Below are positions 12,047-23,860 of a stretch of DNA of 64,000 bases, piece by piece (position 1 is the first letter of the stretch; each line of letters starts with the position of its first letter). Under the pieces are notes generated by a model. That model ran no database searches and was not told where the DNA came from. It was given only the letters and a program-made list of their open reading frames with translations. This DNA is from Paraspadella gotoi (Eukaryota > Chaetognatha). A program made the position numbers and the translations under genes. Where the stretch lies: assembly GCA_051294375.1 (NCBI GenBank), contig CM119271.1, positions 8,113,788-8,177,787 on the forward strand. Reading direction: 5' to 3'.

Positions 12047-12586
12047 TAAAAGCATCCGGTTTTCTCTAATGATTATTCCACAGGATCTCCGTTCTCCACT
12101 GAGGCTCGGGCTTTGGGCCTTATTTGTTAACGTTGTTATTAACAAGCGGCAAATATGTTTTTCTTCTTCTTGATTGAAAGTTCTTCAAAGTTTGAACCTA
12201 GGTTTTTTAATTAAAAGATTTTATAAGAAGACTTTGTAACACAGTGTTGGGTCGTGCGAAAGTTAGCTTTTTGATCAATATCTGTTTTAAAAAATGCATG
12301 TGGTTAATGTGGTTTTCTCCAAGTAAAGTAAAGAGCAGTTCGTTTTAAATTTTGAATTATTTATATGACCACAACGGGCGAAACTTCAAAGATTAAAGTG
12401 ATTCATTCCGACGAAAAATCCGCGCATTCGTCAGATTTCTGAGAAATGACGAGATTTCTCGGAAATCAAAAGAATTTTCCTTTATCTTTCCGGAATTTGT
12501 GGACCGCGAGAGAATTGGCGGAAGGCGAGAGGAAATCGATGACGAAAATGTGACGACCGAACAGCAAACAAAAAAAGAAAATCATC
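12047..12586. other. 3' flank of the glycosyltransferase gene
   Basis: Presumed 3' untranslated and intergenic sequence. No clear AATAAA signal was found close to the stop. No other gene is recognised. Confidence 0.5.
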
Positions 12587-12890
12587 TTTTTCCGAAAACT
12601 TTAAGGCCCTTTTCGTTTGTCAAGTTTTGTTCACAATCGAGAAAGCGCATGAGGCGAGCGAAATTAAAATCATGCCACAAAAAAACAAGTTCAGTTTTTC
12701 CGAAAAAAATTTAAAGCTTTCGTTCGTCCAGTTTTTCTTTCGGCCCAATGAGAAAGCGTCCTAGGCGACGCAGAATTAAAATGCTGCCATACACAAAAGT
12801 TCTGTTTTCCGAAAAAATTTAAAGCTTTTCGTTCGTACAGTTTTTCGTCATCAATGATAAAGCATCCTCGGAGACAAAATTATATACAAC
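12587..12890 (+). repeat. imperfect tandem repeat, three units of about 108 bp
   Basis: Three diverged units begin with TTTTTCCGAAAA at about 12587 and 12694 and with TTTTCCGAAAAAATTTAAAG at about 12803. Each then has AAAGCTTTTCGTTCGT-like, GAGAAAGCGTCCT-like and GAATTAAAAT-like segments. The open frame through the first unit looks like a by-product. Confidence 0.7.
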
Positions 12891-14406
12891 GAAAAAGAAA
12901 ATCTTTCTCAAGAAATCGCTCCAAATCTATTATTGGTTGACATTTTATAACTAATAGCGCACTGAAGAGGAAAAAAAAATGGTTTCTAACATCTCTAGTG
13001 CAAATTTAATGTCACGTTGACTCATCTGCATCCACCCTTACAACTAGTCACGCACTCTTTTTTTTTGCTTTCTCCTTTTTACTCCTCGTTTGTACATCAT
13101 CGTCAGGCCTCACGATAATGAAAATGAAGATGACGACTCCACGTTCATCGCTCTCTTCGGCTAGCCCTGACGAAGAATCTAAGTCGCATTCCTTCAGCTT
13201 TCACTGTCTGCGATGAACTCAGGTTATTTCCCTTTTTTTCTTGCTTTCTAATCGTTTTGTTTTTTGCTGCATTCTTTATCTTCCGTCTCTGTTTGTTTCT
13301 TTATGATGTTATTTTAGTTTTTCTTTTGATTTGTTTTTAATTTTGGTTTTTTTTTTTTGTTTTGTTAGTTCTTTTTTTCTTATTCATTTCTCGCCGTCGT
13401 CGTTTTTCTCCAAATATTTTTTTTTCTTTTCAATTTTTTTTGTTGTTAACCCGATTTTTGAAGTATAAAGTCGTCCATCGAGCTTTCGATACTCCTTTGC
13501 AGTGCGCACTCTCAATTCACCTTTGGGAGATTATAATACCAAGATTCTCCTCTGTGAGGGGCAAAAATTGATTTACGCATGTATTCCGGAATCCTGCCCC
13601 CAAAGCGATACAAGCCATCTGTAGTAATTTTTAAAATGTTAAAATTATGAATTTACCCTCTTCTCTTTTTTTAGAGACTCAGCCTTCCTTCGGGTCAACA
13701 AAGAGGAGTTGGCCTTTTTCTCCGCTTCCTTGGATAAGGCGACCTGTTTGAGAAAAGCAACCACCACTTGGGCTTTGATCGCGTGACGGTGGCAACAACA
13801 ACTGACACACACAAGTCTCAAATAGAGTTAGGACGGTTCTCGTAATATTCTATAATGCTCGTTCAGATTAAAAATGTATCATCTAAAATTGAATTTAAAT
13901 CCTAGAGCAATTTTTCATACAATTTCAATACAAAAGAAAGTGGTTTATTCTTTGTAATCAAAGTTTTCGATATAACAGGTTGATAAATTTCATTCATAAG
14001 TTTACAAATAATCGAAAATGATGACCTAAAATTTCTTTGACAATGCCTCTCGTTCATCTGAATAAACAGTGTTTTTCTACGTTTGCAATGACCAGAACTG
14101 CATAGTCAATATGGTAATTAAACTATAGTTTACCTTTCTTTGATAAACAAAAATTAAAAGCAGGGGTTAGATATTCGTCACAAAAGTAACCAAACCAAAA
14201 TCTTAATTTTTCATTTTCAATAAAATATACCTTCCTTGACACGTGTCTCGTATAGGAAACGCTAATAGCTCGCTTATCCAAGCGCAGTTTCGTATTCTTT
14301 GGTAAAAACCCATTAACCTGGAAATTTTAGGACTCATGTTGCAAGTAATAAGGCACAGCCCGCCTTTCCAATAAAACTTAATTATGTTTATAAACGATTT
14401 TTACAG
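12891..14406. other. unrecognised sequence with one weak terminal-exon-like stretch
   Basis: Mostly AT-rich. After the acceptor-like TTTTTTTAG ending at 13674 a short open stretch reads DSAFLRVNKEELAFFSASLD then KATCLRKATTTW, stopping at TGA 13784-13786. It could be a last coding exon on the plus strand or chance. Nothing else is recognised. Confidence 0.3.
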
Positions 14407-14548
14407 TTATCATCGCTTTCTACTGTCCGCGGGATCCCCCATTCTGACTGCGCAAATGATGACTTCATCTGCGAAGTTCCCTCAAAAAGTAGAACTATAC
14501 CGCACCTGCAAAATCCCTGCAAACTGTCAACCGGACAGTCTTCCACAG
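14407..14548 (+). CDS. candidate internal exon, function unknown
   Basis: The 142-bp stretch is framed by TTTTTACAG (ending 14406) and CACAG|GTATTTCC (donor at 14549). It is open in frame 1, reading LSSLSTVRGIPHSDCANDDF, then ICEVPSKSRTIPHLQNPCKL, then STGQSST. It has three cysteines and no stop, and the composition is more balanced than its flanks. I do not recognise a domain. The length leaves one extra base, so it would be a phase 0-to-1 exon. A chance arrangement is quite possible. Confidence 0.3.
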
Positions 14549-17500
14549 GTATTTCCTGGATAGTGTACAATAACTGAACGTAAGAGACTTAATCTCATTT
14601 GATGGAATATTGATGTCATCTATAAGAAAACATAAATTTTCCCGGTTCTTGTTGATGAAAAATCGAATTGGCTTTTCGCACAGAAACGGTGTAAGAAAAA
14701 CTAGTTTTTATTAAAGAATTGGCACTGCGGCGCGTCGGGACACGTGCACCCTCGGCAAAACACACTTGAGATCATTTCAACAGATGTTTTTAATTTCCCT
14801 AAAATAGGTTATACTAAAGAGATGGGTCCTGTCGCCAGACGTTCCGAAGCCAATTCTGTTGTCCCGTTAGATGTCCGTCGCAGGTTCCTCTGTCCCAAAA
14901 GGCAGAGTTAAAGGCCGAAAAAATCTACCTAAATGCCAATTCGACACAACGAAAACCACCAGAACGCCAAAAATAAACAATGCGTCTCGCGTGCAATTGA
15001 AACGCGTATGTCCTGTTTAGATCCGAATGTTTAAAACTGCTACGTTTCAGTTGCATAATTGTTGTAGGTCTGAATCATTGACAATGAAATTTGAGCCATT
15101 GTGCTCTACAAATAAAATTAAATTAAGGTAACAATAGAATTTTTTTACAATCAAGCTCAAACATTATTAATTTTTTAACTTGTACAAAAATGTGGTGACG
15201 CAAAATTCACTTTCGATAAAATTTTTAGATAGGCGACTTCGCGGATCGACAAGCCTTCTACAAAGTTAAGTTTTGAAGAAGCAGCTCGGCCCTTTAAACT
15301 TGGCCAGACAGTTTTTGCGCGCAGAGGAGAGATAAACCGCCCGCGGGAATAATCGTAACTTGGGCGTGTCTGTAAATGAACAAGCCAATCTAATAGGGTG
15401 CGAGCGAGTGACTCAGCATAACGTATTTCGTGTCAAGTTCTTTTTTTCGTTTTTTATAAATTTTCACCTATATCTATATTTTTCAGAACTTTTCGTGTCG
15501 CAGCTTAACATTCTCTGACGTATTGTGGTCTATTTTTAAGTTTGTTTACTCATCGAACCATTAATCATCGTTGGGGATTTAACTGCGATTGATTGTAATG
15601 GAGTAATATTGCCTAGTATACGGGTAACTGCCGTTCTCGTCAGGTTCTAAGCTTGTGTTTTCAATGATCGTCAACAACCTTTTCCAGTCTAATTTTCTCT
15701 TTCGATCTACATAAACAGTTTGAGGTTGAGAAAGAGAGACTGTCGAACTCGCTGCGATTTTGTCTCTCCGCAACGCGCACCGATCCTCTAAATAAATCTC
15801 CACTCTCTGACCTTTAAATTATTAACCTTTATATTCTTTAAATTATATATTTCCTTTAAATGACAACGCGAAAACTCGACTCCTGAATCCCGTCATAATT
15901 TCACTGAATTGCCCGTTTCGACAACTCTCGCCTCGAGAAAATCCTGTCCATCCTTTTTTTTGGTTCATTAAATTTTGTGGATGCACTTACTCATAAAAAG
16001 CTCACGAGACAACTCACAGGCTACTTACAATCATAATTTATTCCTACTAAAATACTGAACGACTTTTCTGCTTAAAAGATTTAAATCTGCGTGCAGTCTA
16101 CTAAACATTTAGGTGAGTGTTAAACTGTTTTGATATCCCTTATTATTTTATCCGAACATTGCTAGTTTGAAATACGAAGAGCTCTTTTCTTGTTTTGCAG
16201 TGCTGTTTTATGTCATTTTTATTCACTCTGCTGTCCACTCTAACTAAATTAATATTTAAAATCTGGGAAACATTTTTTAGACAAATAAGCAGGTGAAGAA
16301 CGATCTAAGCGTCGCTTTCGCAACTATCGCCTCGCTTCTTCTCGATTTGGAGATTTATTCTCCCATGCATCCAAAATCTTCTGGATCCAGAATAAGACGA
16401 ACCCGCTTCCGACCTGACCAGCTGTCAATGCGAGAGAGTGCGTATTTCACTTGGTTCTTCCACACCCCTCTCACCCTCATATCGGAAGCACATGTTGTAC
16501 GAGATCCCTGCTTTCCTAGCACAGAGGAGTTGCTCGCTACCTTTGCAATTCGCTACTTTCGCCTTACGAGCACCTGATGATGCAACAGCCCTCTTTTGGG
16601 TTCAACCTCCTCATCGAATTGACGGTTTCCCCTTGTTCCAAGAGTCTGATTCATTGTTGCAGCTGGTTCTCTTATATTCTGCTATCATGAATCACAGAAA
16701 AAACTTTAGTCTGCTTTTGAATGTACAATTAAAGGAATGTACAAGTTGAATGGATATTGCGTCCATAGGGGTAGACAATTGGACTCGCGAGACTGGAATA
16801 AGCTTTTTTATTAAAAGACGCCCAAGTCCGTAAAGCGGCAACTTTTTTATTTTTGAATTATTATGCTCTAGGCTCTATTGGATCCCAAGTCAAATAATTA
16901 CTTTTTTGAAATGTCATTCAACCATGCCTGTTAGCACTAACGGCAATGATTGGTCTTCACACACCCATACATCGCTAAGGTATTTCATATTTGCTTCGAT
17001 GCTCTTAGTGAATCAAGTTGGCTTCTCGACAACCGCTGTTATCTGCCGCTCCCTCTTCGCTTTCTTTCTCTTCATTGTAGGATTAATTAAAGGCTTTAAG
17101 TTTACTCCAATTTTTCTCGCACGTTCATCCGCACGTAAAATGTTACGAAGTTTGGTAGTTTTAATATGGTAATCCGTAGGTTGCCATACTCTTCAACTAT
17201 CTGAATTGGTAGTAGCAAATTTTGAAAAGAGTCATTCAGAACACTAATTTGTATATAAATTTCCTTAAATTTGGGAAAGACTATTCTAAAATTTTTTTTT
17301 TTTCTTTTTTTGCAAACGTAGCTTTGTCATTAGTATATTATTAACTAACTTCTTAATGAATTTTATTTTGCGTTTCGTTTTATTACTGAAGCATGACGCT
17401 AACTTTTGTTGATGGGTATTATTCAAAAATTTAAACCTGCACGGACAGGCGACTGCTAGACGACTTATCGGACCTAACATTGTCTCGACACTCCACGTCC

Positions 17501-17690
17501 GCCTGCCCCACCCCCCCAGCCAGAAGCGACTGGTCCAAACGCCGTCCATTCTGCCACGGGAATCAGCAAAAATGGCTTCTTACCTAAATTCCCTGTGCAA
17601 TGCTTCCCAAAATTTAGCTTTTAATTGCAATATTTGCAATTTTGGGCTTATTTCAATCTGAATCATCTGTTGGGTGTGATAACTCTTTAA
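14549..17690. other. no recognisable gene
   Basis: Mixed AT-rich sequence with short open frames on both strands (for example 15579-15803 minus, 16293-16577 plus, 17286-17549 minus). Their translations look less repetitive than elsewhere but match no family I can name. No RNA gene is recognised. Confidence 0.5.
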
Positions 17691-18440
17691 GTTTGTTATG
17701 CGTATAAAAATAGAATATGACTGTAGACTTCTGGCTTTACGGGAGCCAGGGGACAGACAGACCACAATATAACGAGAAGGGTCTTCAGTCTGATGGTTGC
17801 GTATATCGGTCATACCTCCCAATGATATGGTTTTGTTTCAAAATGTTAGCGAGAAATTTGCTTCAAGAGTCAGTGTTTCAGGCAGTGGCAGTAGATGATG
17901 GTCAAGATACTCAGAAGAGAAAGAATAGTTTAATCTAGAGCTGAGACTCATTTCTTGGCAGTCACCGGATACGACTGCGCTATTGCTGTGAGGCGACCAG
18001 AATTTAGAGGATGAAGACTTATACAAAAAGGGCCCGTGCGTTGTTAACCAAGTCCAGAAAAATACCGCTGCATATTTCAGAGGAGTGGTGGCAAGTCAAT
18101 CGAGGGGCTGAGAGATGGATCTGTCTTGAGACCAACACCTGGTCCGTTGGCTTGGAGAGTTCGGTCCCTGCTCGTTTAGGTAGCTATTGTCGAGCCTGAT
18201 CGGTCGATCGACAACAATCGTCTTCTCGGAACCGACGACGAGAGACGGCACGAGCACTCAGCAGGAAACTGCAAGGTGCGCAAAAAACTGCTCGACATGG
18301 AACCTCCTGCTTTCAGTGCCATTGCTTATGTCTGTCGTACACTCACTACTGTGGATATATATAAGATTTGTAAAACAGCTGGGCCTTAGCCTGTGAGACG
18401 GTAGCGACACCCGATCACCCGCCCACCCCGAGGCTCGCGC
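17691..18440 (+). other. coding-like but unrecognised stretch
   Basis: Balanced composition and two modest plus-strand open stretches: 17717-17938, starting MTVDFWLYGSQGTDRPQYNE, and 18180-18389, containing DRSIDNNRLLGTDDERRHEH. I cannot assign either. They could be exons of an unknown gene, pieces of an old mobile element, or chance. Confidence 0.25.
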
Positions 18441-18479
18441 CCTTCATAGCGCACCCCGATACCCTCGTGGAGGGTTTTT

Positions 18480-18504
18480 NNNNNNNNNNNNNNNNNNNNN
18501 NNNN
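18480..18504. other. run of 25 N
   Basis: An assembly gap of exactly 25 N, the same length as those at 38742-38766 and 50324-50348, which suggests a placeholder rather than a measured gap. Confidence 0.95.
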
Positions 18505-18523
18505 GATACGACGCCCTTCTTTC

Positions 18524-18632
18524 CTCATTACATACGGGAACACCATTCAGCCCTATTACATCCCGAGACGCCTTCTTTCAATATTACATCCGCAAAAACC
18601 CATTCTGGCCTTATTACATCCGGCGACGGGGA
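18524..18632 (+). repeat. short tandem repeat of about 28-31 bp with ATTACATCCG core
   Basis: Four spaced copies of a core like CTATTACATCCG occur at about 18526, 18555, 18584 and 18612, separated by 17-20 bp of more variable sequence. The array starts just after the 25-N run, so more copies may be missing in the gap. Confidence 0.6.
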
Positions 18633-18702
18633 CTAAATACGGAAACGTCAAAGGCTTGAGAATCGTAGATTCAAAACGACTTCCCCCCCCCTCCCAGAGT
18701 TT

Positions 18703-19660
18703 TCTTCTCTTTTTTTCCTTTTTTAGTCGCGGAGAGACACGACTTATAAGAGACTTTTCGGTCTGTCTGTCTGTCTGCCTGTCTGTCTGTTTATTTGTTA
18801 TTTTATATTTAATATAACAAATTCCTCTAAATAGTTTACCATCGTCTAAACGAACGCGTTTTTGGACCTCAAATGAGAAAGAAGCAAACTGTTTCTTTCA
18901 ATGACACATCGCACCGCGACTGATCTAACGCCAGGAATTCGTTGCTCCTTTTTGCTTCTCCCTTTCTTCGGTAGGGAAACAAAACGTCAACTCTACATCC
19001 GGGTTAACCTCCCCCGTCGCCTTTCCGCCTTTTTCCCGCCTTTTTTTCCCGCCACTCCCAGTCCGACGTCTTGATTTCTTTTTCCTCCTCGAGCCCGGCG
19101 GTTATGTCGTCGTCGTCGTCGTTCGTCATCGGTGTCGTCGTTCTTTTCGTCGTTGTCTGCTCGTCTGTCTTTCGTCTTGTCTCTCTGTTCGTCGTCGTTA
19201 GTCGTCGTCTTTCGTCCGGTTCTTTTCCCAATCACGTCCGCCATTTACCTCATAAAAGCGATTATGCGCCTTTTTTTCATATATTAACTTAACTAATAGT
19301 CTCTAATTTGCTTTAAATTGTAAGCAAGCCTGGAAAATAGCTATCTTATAATATTAGTCTTGGGGACACAAACAAACACAACAAACAAACAAACGTTTGT
19401 GGAAGAAGAAAATATGGCGCATGTAGAATATAAACTTCTCACAAAAATAAATATAATTTATTAAAGTAATTAGATAACTCACAAAACTATTACTACGGTA
19501 CATGCCTATTATCTATTCGCGAAACGCAAGTGTCATCGAAATATATGAAAACTTGATTAAAAAATCTGAACGAAATAATTTCTCTTCAATTCATTCTTGT
19601 TGTTATTGTTTTTTTATTGTTAATAAACGAGTCAGATCCTTCCTTATTACGGTTTCTTGT
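18703..19660 (+). repeat. direct duplication of about 0.95 kb, copy 1
   Basis: The copy starts in TTTTTAGTCGCGGAGAGACA. It carries a (GTCT)n stretch (about 18762-18791), a (GTC)-rich stretch (about 19103-19210), AACAAACAAACAAACG, and TTATTACGGTTTCTTG at its end. It matches 19681-20632 along its length, differing mainly by small indels in homopolymers and short repeats. Open frames inside translate GTC repeats. Confidence 0.85.
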
Positions 19661-19680
19661 ACTTCTCTTCTGCCCCCCGA

Positions 19681-20632
19681 GTTTCTTCTTTTTTTCCTTT
19701 TTTAGTCGCGGAGAGACACGACTTTATAAGAGACTTTTCGGTCTGTCTGTCTGTCTGCCTGTCTGTCTGTTTATTTGTTATTTTATATTAATATAACAAA
19801 TTCCTCTAAATAGTTTACCATCGTCTAAACGACGCGTTTTTGGACCTCAAATGAGAAAGAAGCAAACTGTTTCTTTCAATGACACATCGCACCGCGACTG
19901 ATCTAACGCCAGGAATTCGTTGCTCCTTTTTGCTTCTCCCTTTTTTTTCTTCGGTAGGAAACAAAACGTCAACTCTACATCCGGGTTAATTCCTCCCCCG
20001 TCGCCTTTTTTCCCGCCTTTTTTTCCCGCCTTTTTTTCCCGCCACTCCGATCCGACGTCTTGATTTCTTTTTCCTCCTCGAGCCCGGCGGTTATGTCGTC
20101 GTCGTCGTCTTTCGTCATCGTTGTCGTCGTCTTTTTCGTCGTTGTTGTCGTTGTCTTTCGTCTTTCATCATGATTGTCGTCGTTATCGTCTGCCGTTCTC
20201 TTTTCCCATCACGCCGCCATTTATTAAAGCGATTATGGCTTTTTTTCATATATTAACTTAACTAATAGTCTAATTTGCTTTAAATTGTAAGCAAGCCTGG
20301 AAAATAGCTATCTTTATATTTAGTCTTGGGGAAACAAACAAACAAACAAACAAACAAACGTTTGTGGAAGAAGAAAATATGGCGCATGTAGAATATAAAC
20401 TTCTCAAAAATAAATATAATTTATTTAAAGTAATTAGATAACTCACAAAACTTATTACTACGGTACATGCCTATTATCTATTCGCGAAACGCAAGTGTCA
20501 TCGAAATATATGAAAACTTGATTAAAAATCTGAACGAAATAATTTCTCTCAAATTCATTCTTTTGTTGTTATTGTTTTTTTATTGTTAATAAACGAGTCA
20601 GATCCTCCTTTATTACGTTTCTTGTTTATGTC
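19681..20632 (+). repeat. direct duplication of about 0.95 kb, copy 2
   Basis: Same order of landmarks as copy 1: TTTTTAGTCGCGGAGAGACA at about 19699, (GTCT)n at about 19740, GTCGTCGTCGT-rich at about 20095, and a longer (AAAC)n tract at about 20334-20359. Only about 20 bp separate the copies. Either a recent tandem duplication or two assembled versions of one locus. Confidence 0.85.
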
Positions 20633-20734
20633 TTACATTTCTGTCATCCTCACACGTCTTTAATTATTTAGTCAAAATCATGAATACCTAATGATAATCA
20701 TCATTGTACCGTCAACATCATTTACGTCATCCCT

Positions 20735-20735
20735 T

Positions 20736-20769
<34 letters not shown>

Positions 20770-21115
20770 GCGTCGTCGTCCGCCCTCCTTGTTTTCGCAT
20801 TGTCAGCGACCAAAGCGAGAATTTTTTCCTCTCTTCTCTCTCTCCTCTCATCTCTCTCTCTCTCTCTCTCTCTCGTACTCCCTCTCTCTCCCTGTCTCTC
20901 TCTCTCTCATCTTCTCTCTATCTCTCCTCATCCTCTCTCTCTCTCTCTCCATTCAATTCCTTTCCTCTGTTTATGTTAATGACTTTCACTAAAATCCGCG
21001 ACGCTGACATTTCTCGTTGTTGTTGTCGCGATTTGTCATCGTCGTTGTCGTTTTCCTTTGAGGTTGATGTCGCTGTTAATGTTGTTGTTACTGTAATTGG
21101 CTCGTTGTTGTTGTG

Positions 21116-21149
<34 letters not shown>

Positions 21150-21750
21150 TGTTTTGTTGGCGACATCGAAAGCCAACAGATCCTCAATCAACAAAAGCAA
21201 ACAGCCACTTTGCTTGAGGTTCTTTTTTTCTGGAAACAATCGCCTTCGGGGCTGAAAAAGAGAAGAGAGAGAGGGAGAAAAAGTGAAGAGGGAGACGAGA
21301 GAGAGAGAGAGAGAGAGAGGAGAAGAGAGAAGAGAGAGAGAGAAGGAGAGAGAGAGACCAGAGAAGAGAGAGAGAGAGATTTTTCCTCTCCTTTTCATGG
21401 AAATAAATCGAGAAGGCCGATCGAGAGGTTAATGTCTCGCGCTAAAACTTTAGCGTTGCCGGTATTTCCCTAGAGATGGCGCTGGGGGAGCGCGGGAGAC
21501 GCCACCAGCGCCAGTGACGTCGCTCGCATGCCATTCGCTTAACGTCGTGACGCCATTGTCGTCGTTTCTAACGCCGTTTGTGGCGTCAATTCTGGAGCCA
21601 AACTCGTCACTTCCGGTGCCACGTGGCGTCGTGCGCGCGACGCCAATTTGCCATCGAAAAGAGTTCGGCCGGGGAAATTCTCTCTCTCTCTCTCTCTCTC
21701 TCTCCATCTCTCTCTCCTCTCCTTCTCTCGCTCTCTCTCTCTCTCGGTCG
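20735..21750. repeat. microsatellite cluster (CGT)n, (CT)n, (GTT)n, (GA)n
   Basis: (CGT)n at about 20735-20780, CT-rich at 20825-20950, (GTT)n at about 21101-21156, GA-rich at 21265-21382 and (CT)n at about 21680-21745. Between them (21470-21660) lies unique sequence rich in GGCGTC/GACGCC and GATGGCGC words. Reading frames are poly-S, poly-N/Q or RERE translations of the repeats. Confidence 0.8.
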
Positions 21751-22963
21751 TTATGCGCAAAAAAAATCTGGATCGTCTCGACGACCACATCGTAATTCTC
21801 CGTCGGTGGGAGAGAGCGCATTAAATGCAAACTCCTCTCTCTTCTCTCTCATCTCTCTCTCTCTCTCTCTCTTCAATCTCTCTCCTCCTTACCTCACTCC
21901 AGTCGAGAATGCGAGCGTATTAAACGAAACACGAGAAAAGAGGAAACACTTTTTTTTCTTTTTTCTCCCAAACATGACGACTACGAATTCAAACGCAATG
22001 AAAATCGATTATAATTTCAAATTCTCCCGCGATTTTTTCTCGCGTCATGAAGCTAATTTAGGCGTCGTGTTGCCTAGCAACTGTCAGAACGCTGTAATTA
22101 TAGTTGTATTCTGTCTCTGGAGTCGTGGTGCAATGCTAAAAGTTGCGTGGATTTAGCGTTTTAAGTATATAACATTTTTAATGAAGGATATCTATTCGAA
22201 AACTTGTTTGATTTTAAAAAAAATCAGAATGTTTCCCGATCTACATTGAATTTTTTTTCAATAGCTTCCGTCCATTTTTTTGTAGGTTAAATCCTTTAGA
22301 AGTTTCAGGCAAAAAAATAATGTTACTTCAAATGAAAAATGGCGTAAAAAATTATATTTAGTTTTCCTCCATTTTTGGTATTTAGTTATTTGTTCTTTTT
22401 TTAAATAGTTAGTTATTTTTTTTATTTTTTTTTAATTTGGCAAAGCTACAGGCCTTGCACCTCTTTTTGCTTCAAAAAAGTTCTATTATACCTTTTAGAA
22501 AAGAGGGAAAGATATGCATCATCAACATCGGGTCTGAAAAGAATTACGTTAAAGATGTGGAAAAACATTTCACTGTCATACCTCAATTTGCTGTATGAGA
22601 GCATGCCTAGACGAATGCAAGCAGTAATCGATGCTGAGGAAGGGTATACCAAATATTAAGAATGTTTTACCCATATTTTGTATACTTTTTATTGAATAAA
22701 TGAATTATGTTATAAACTTTTTTCCTAGATAGTACAGTATGTCAACCTCGGTCCCGTGAATGAGTTTCTTGTGTTTGACCAGTATCAAACTGTCTACCAT
22801 GAGTCGCCTAGGAAAACTTTTATTTGTAGAATGTATAATGTATTGTATTGTATATGTAGCATTTATTAAAGTTGAAAATCCCTCGGAAGCTCGTAAAAAC
22901 GAGGTTTCTCGGGGTGAAACACATTTTGTGAGTTTACGATCTTAAATCCATTTAACTCATCAA
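21751..22963. other. no recognisable gene
   Basis: A second CT-rich patch (about 21835-21890) is followed by AT-rich sequence with no frame or RNA that I recognise. Confidence 0.6.
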
Positions 22964-23205
22964 ACTAACTCGGATATTGAGGTTAAAAGTAAAGTTAAAA
23001 TAAGGACCAAGCTCACTCGGATATCAAGGTTAAAAGTAAAGTTAAAATAAGGACCAAGCTCACTCGGATATCGAGGTTAGAAGTAAAGTTAAAATAAGAG
23101 CCAAACTAACTCGGATATCGAGGTTAAAAGTTAAGTTAAAATAAGAGCCAAACTCACTCGGATATTGGGATTAATAATAAAGTTAAAATAAGAGCCAAAA
23201 AATGG
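22964..23205 (+). repeat. 47-bp tandem repeat, five units
   Basis: The word CGGATAT starts at 22971, 23018, 23065, 23112 and 23159, a constant 47-bp spacing. Each unit reads CTCACTCGGATATCGAGGTT followed by AAAAGTAAAGTTAAAATAAG and a GAGCCAA or GACCAAG end. The copies differ by a few substitutions and no indels, unlike most repeats in this window. Confidence 0.9.
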
Positions 23206-23398
23206 ACCGATCGAATATTGTCTGAGAAAGAGAGAAACGAGGCAAGATATCTTTCACACAGAATAAAAAAACATTAAAAACAATCCAACTCATCTACAAA
23301 GACGAACCGATTTAATTTTTTTATTTTACTTATGTCATCGGTAAATATGTATGAAAAAAAAATCAAGAACGAAATCACTTCCAAATCTGCCCGTCAGG

Positions 23399-23401
<3 letters not shown>

Positions 23402-23444
<43 letters not shown>

Positions 23445-23811
23445 CATGTCACCCAGAGTTGACGCTGATATCAAATCATAACTCGGAAATGACGTGAAGG
23501 GGCGAACTCCGGGGAGAGAAAAAAGTGAGAGGGAAGGTTCGAAAGGGTAAGGTTCTGAACGACGAACGTGGGAAGGATTGGAACGTGGGTAAGGGTTGAG
23601 GGGGATAAGTTGGGATAGGAAATTATAATTGAGGAAGGGAAGAGAAGGGAAGAGAAGAGAGCGAATAAAAAAAAAAGTGATAAAAAGAAAAACTGAGAGA
23701 GATTGAAAAGGGAAAAAAAAGAGAGGAGGAATTATATTAGAAATATAGGTTGAAGTTATAATTTAATTATTTTTGATTGATTTGATTGATTGATTTATTG
23801 ATTTGTTTGAT

Positions 23812-23860
<49 letters not shown>
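23402..23860. repeat. (CT)n and (GATT)n microsatellites
   Basis: A (CT)n tract at about 23404-23440 and a (GATT)n tract at about 23774-23860, with GA-rich unique sequence between. Confidence 0.85.
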
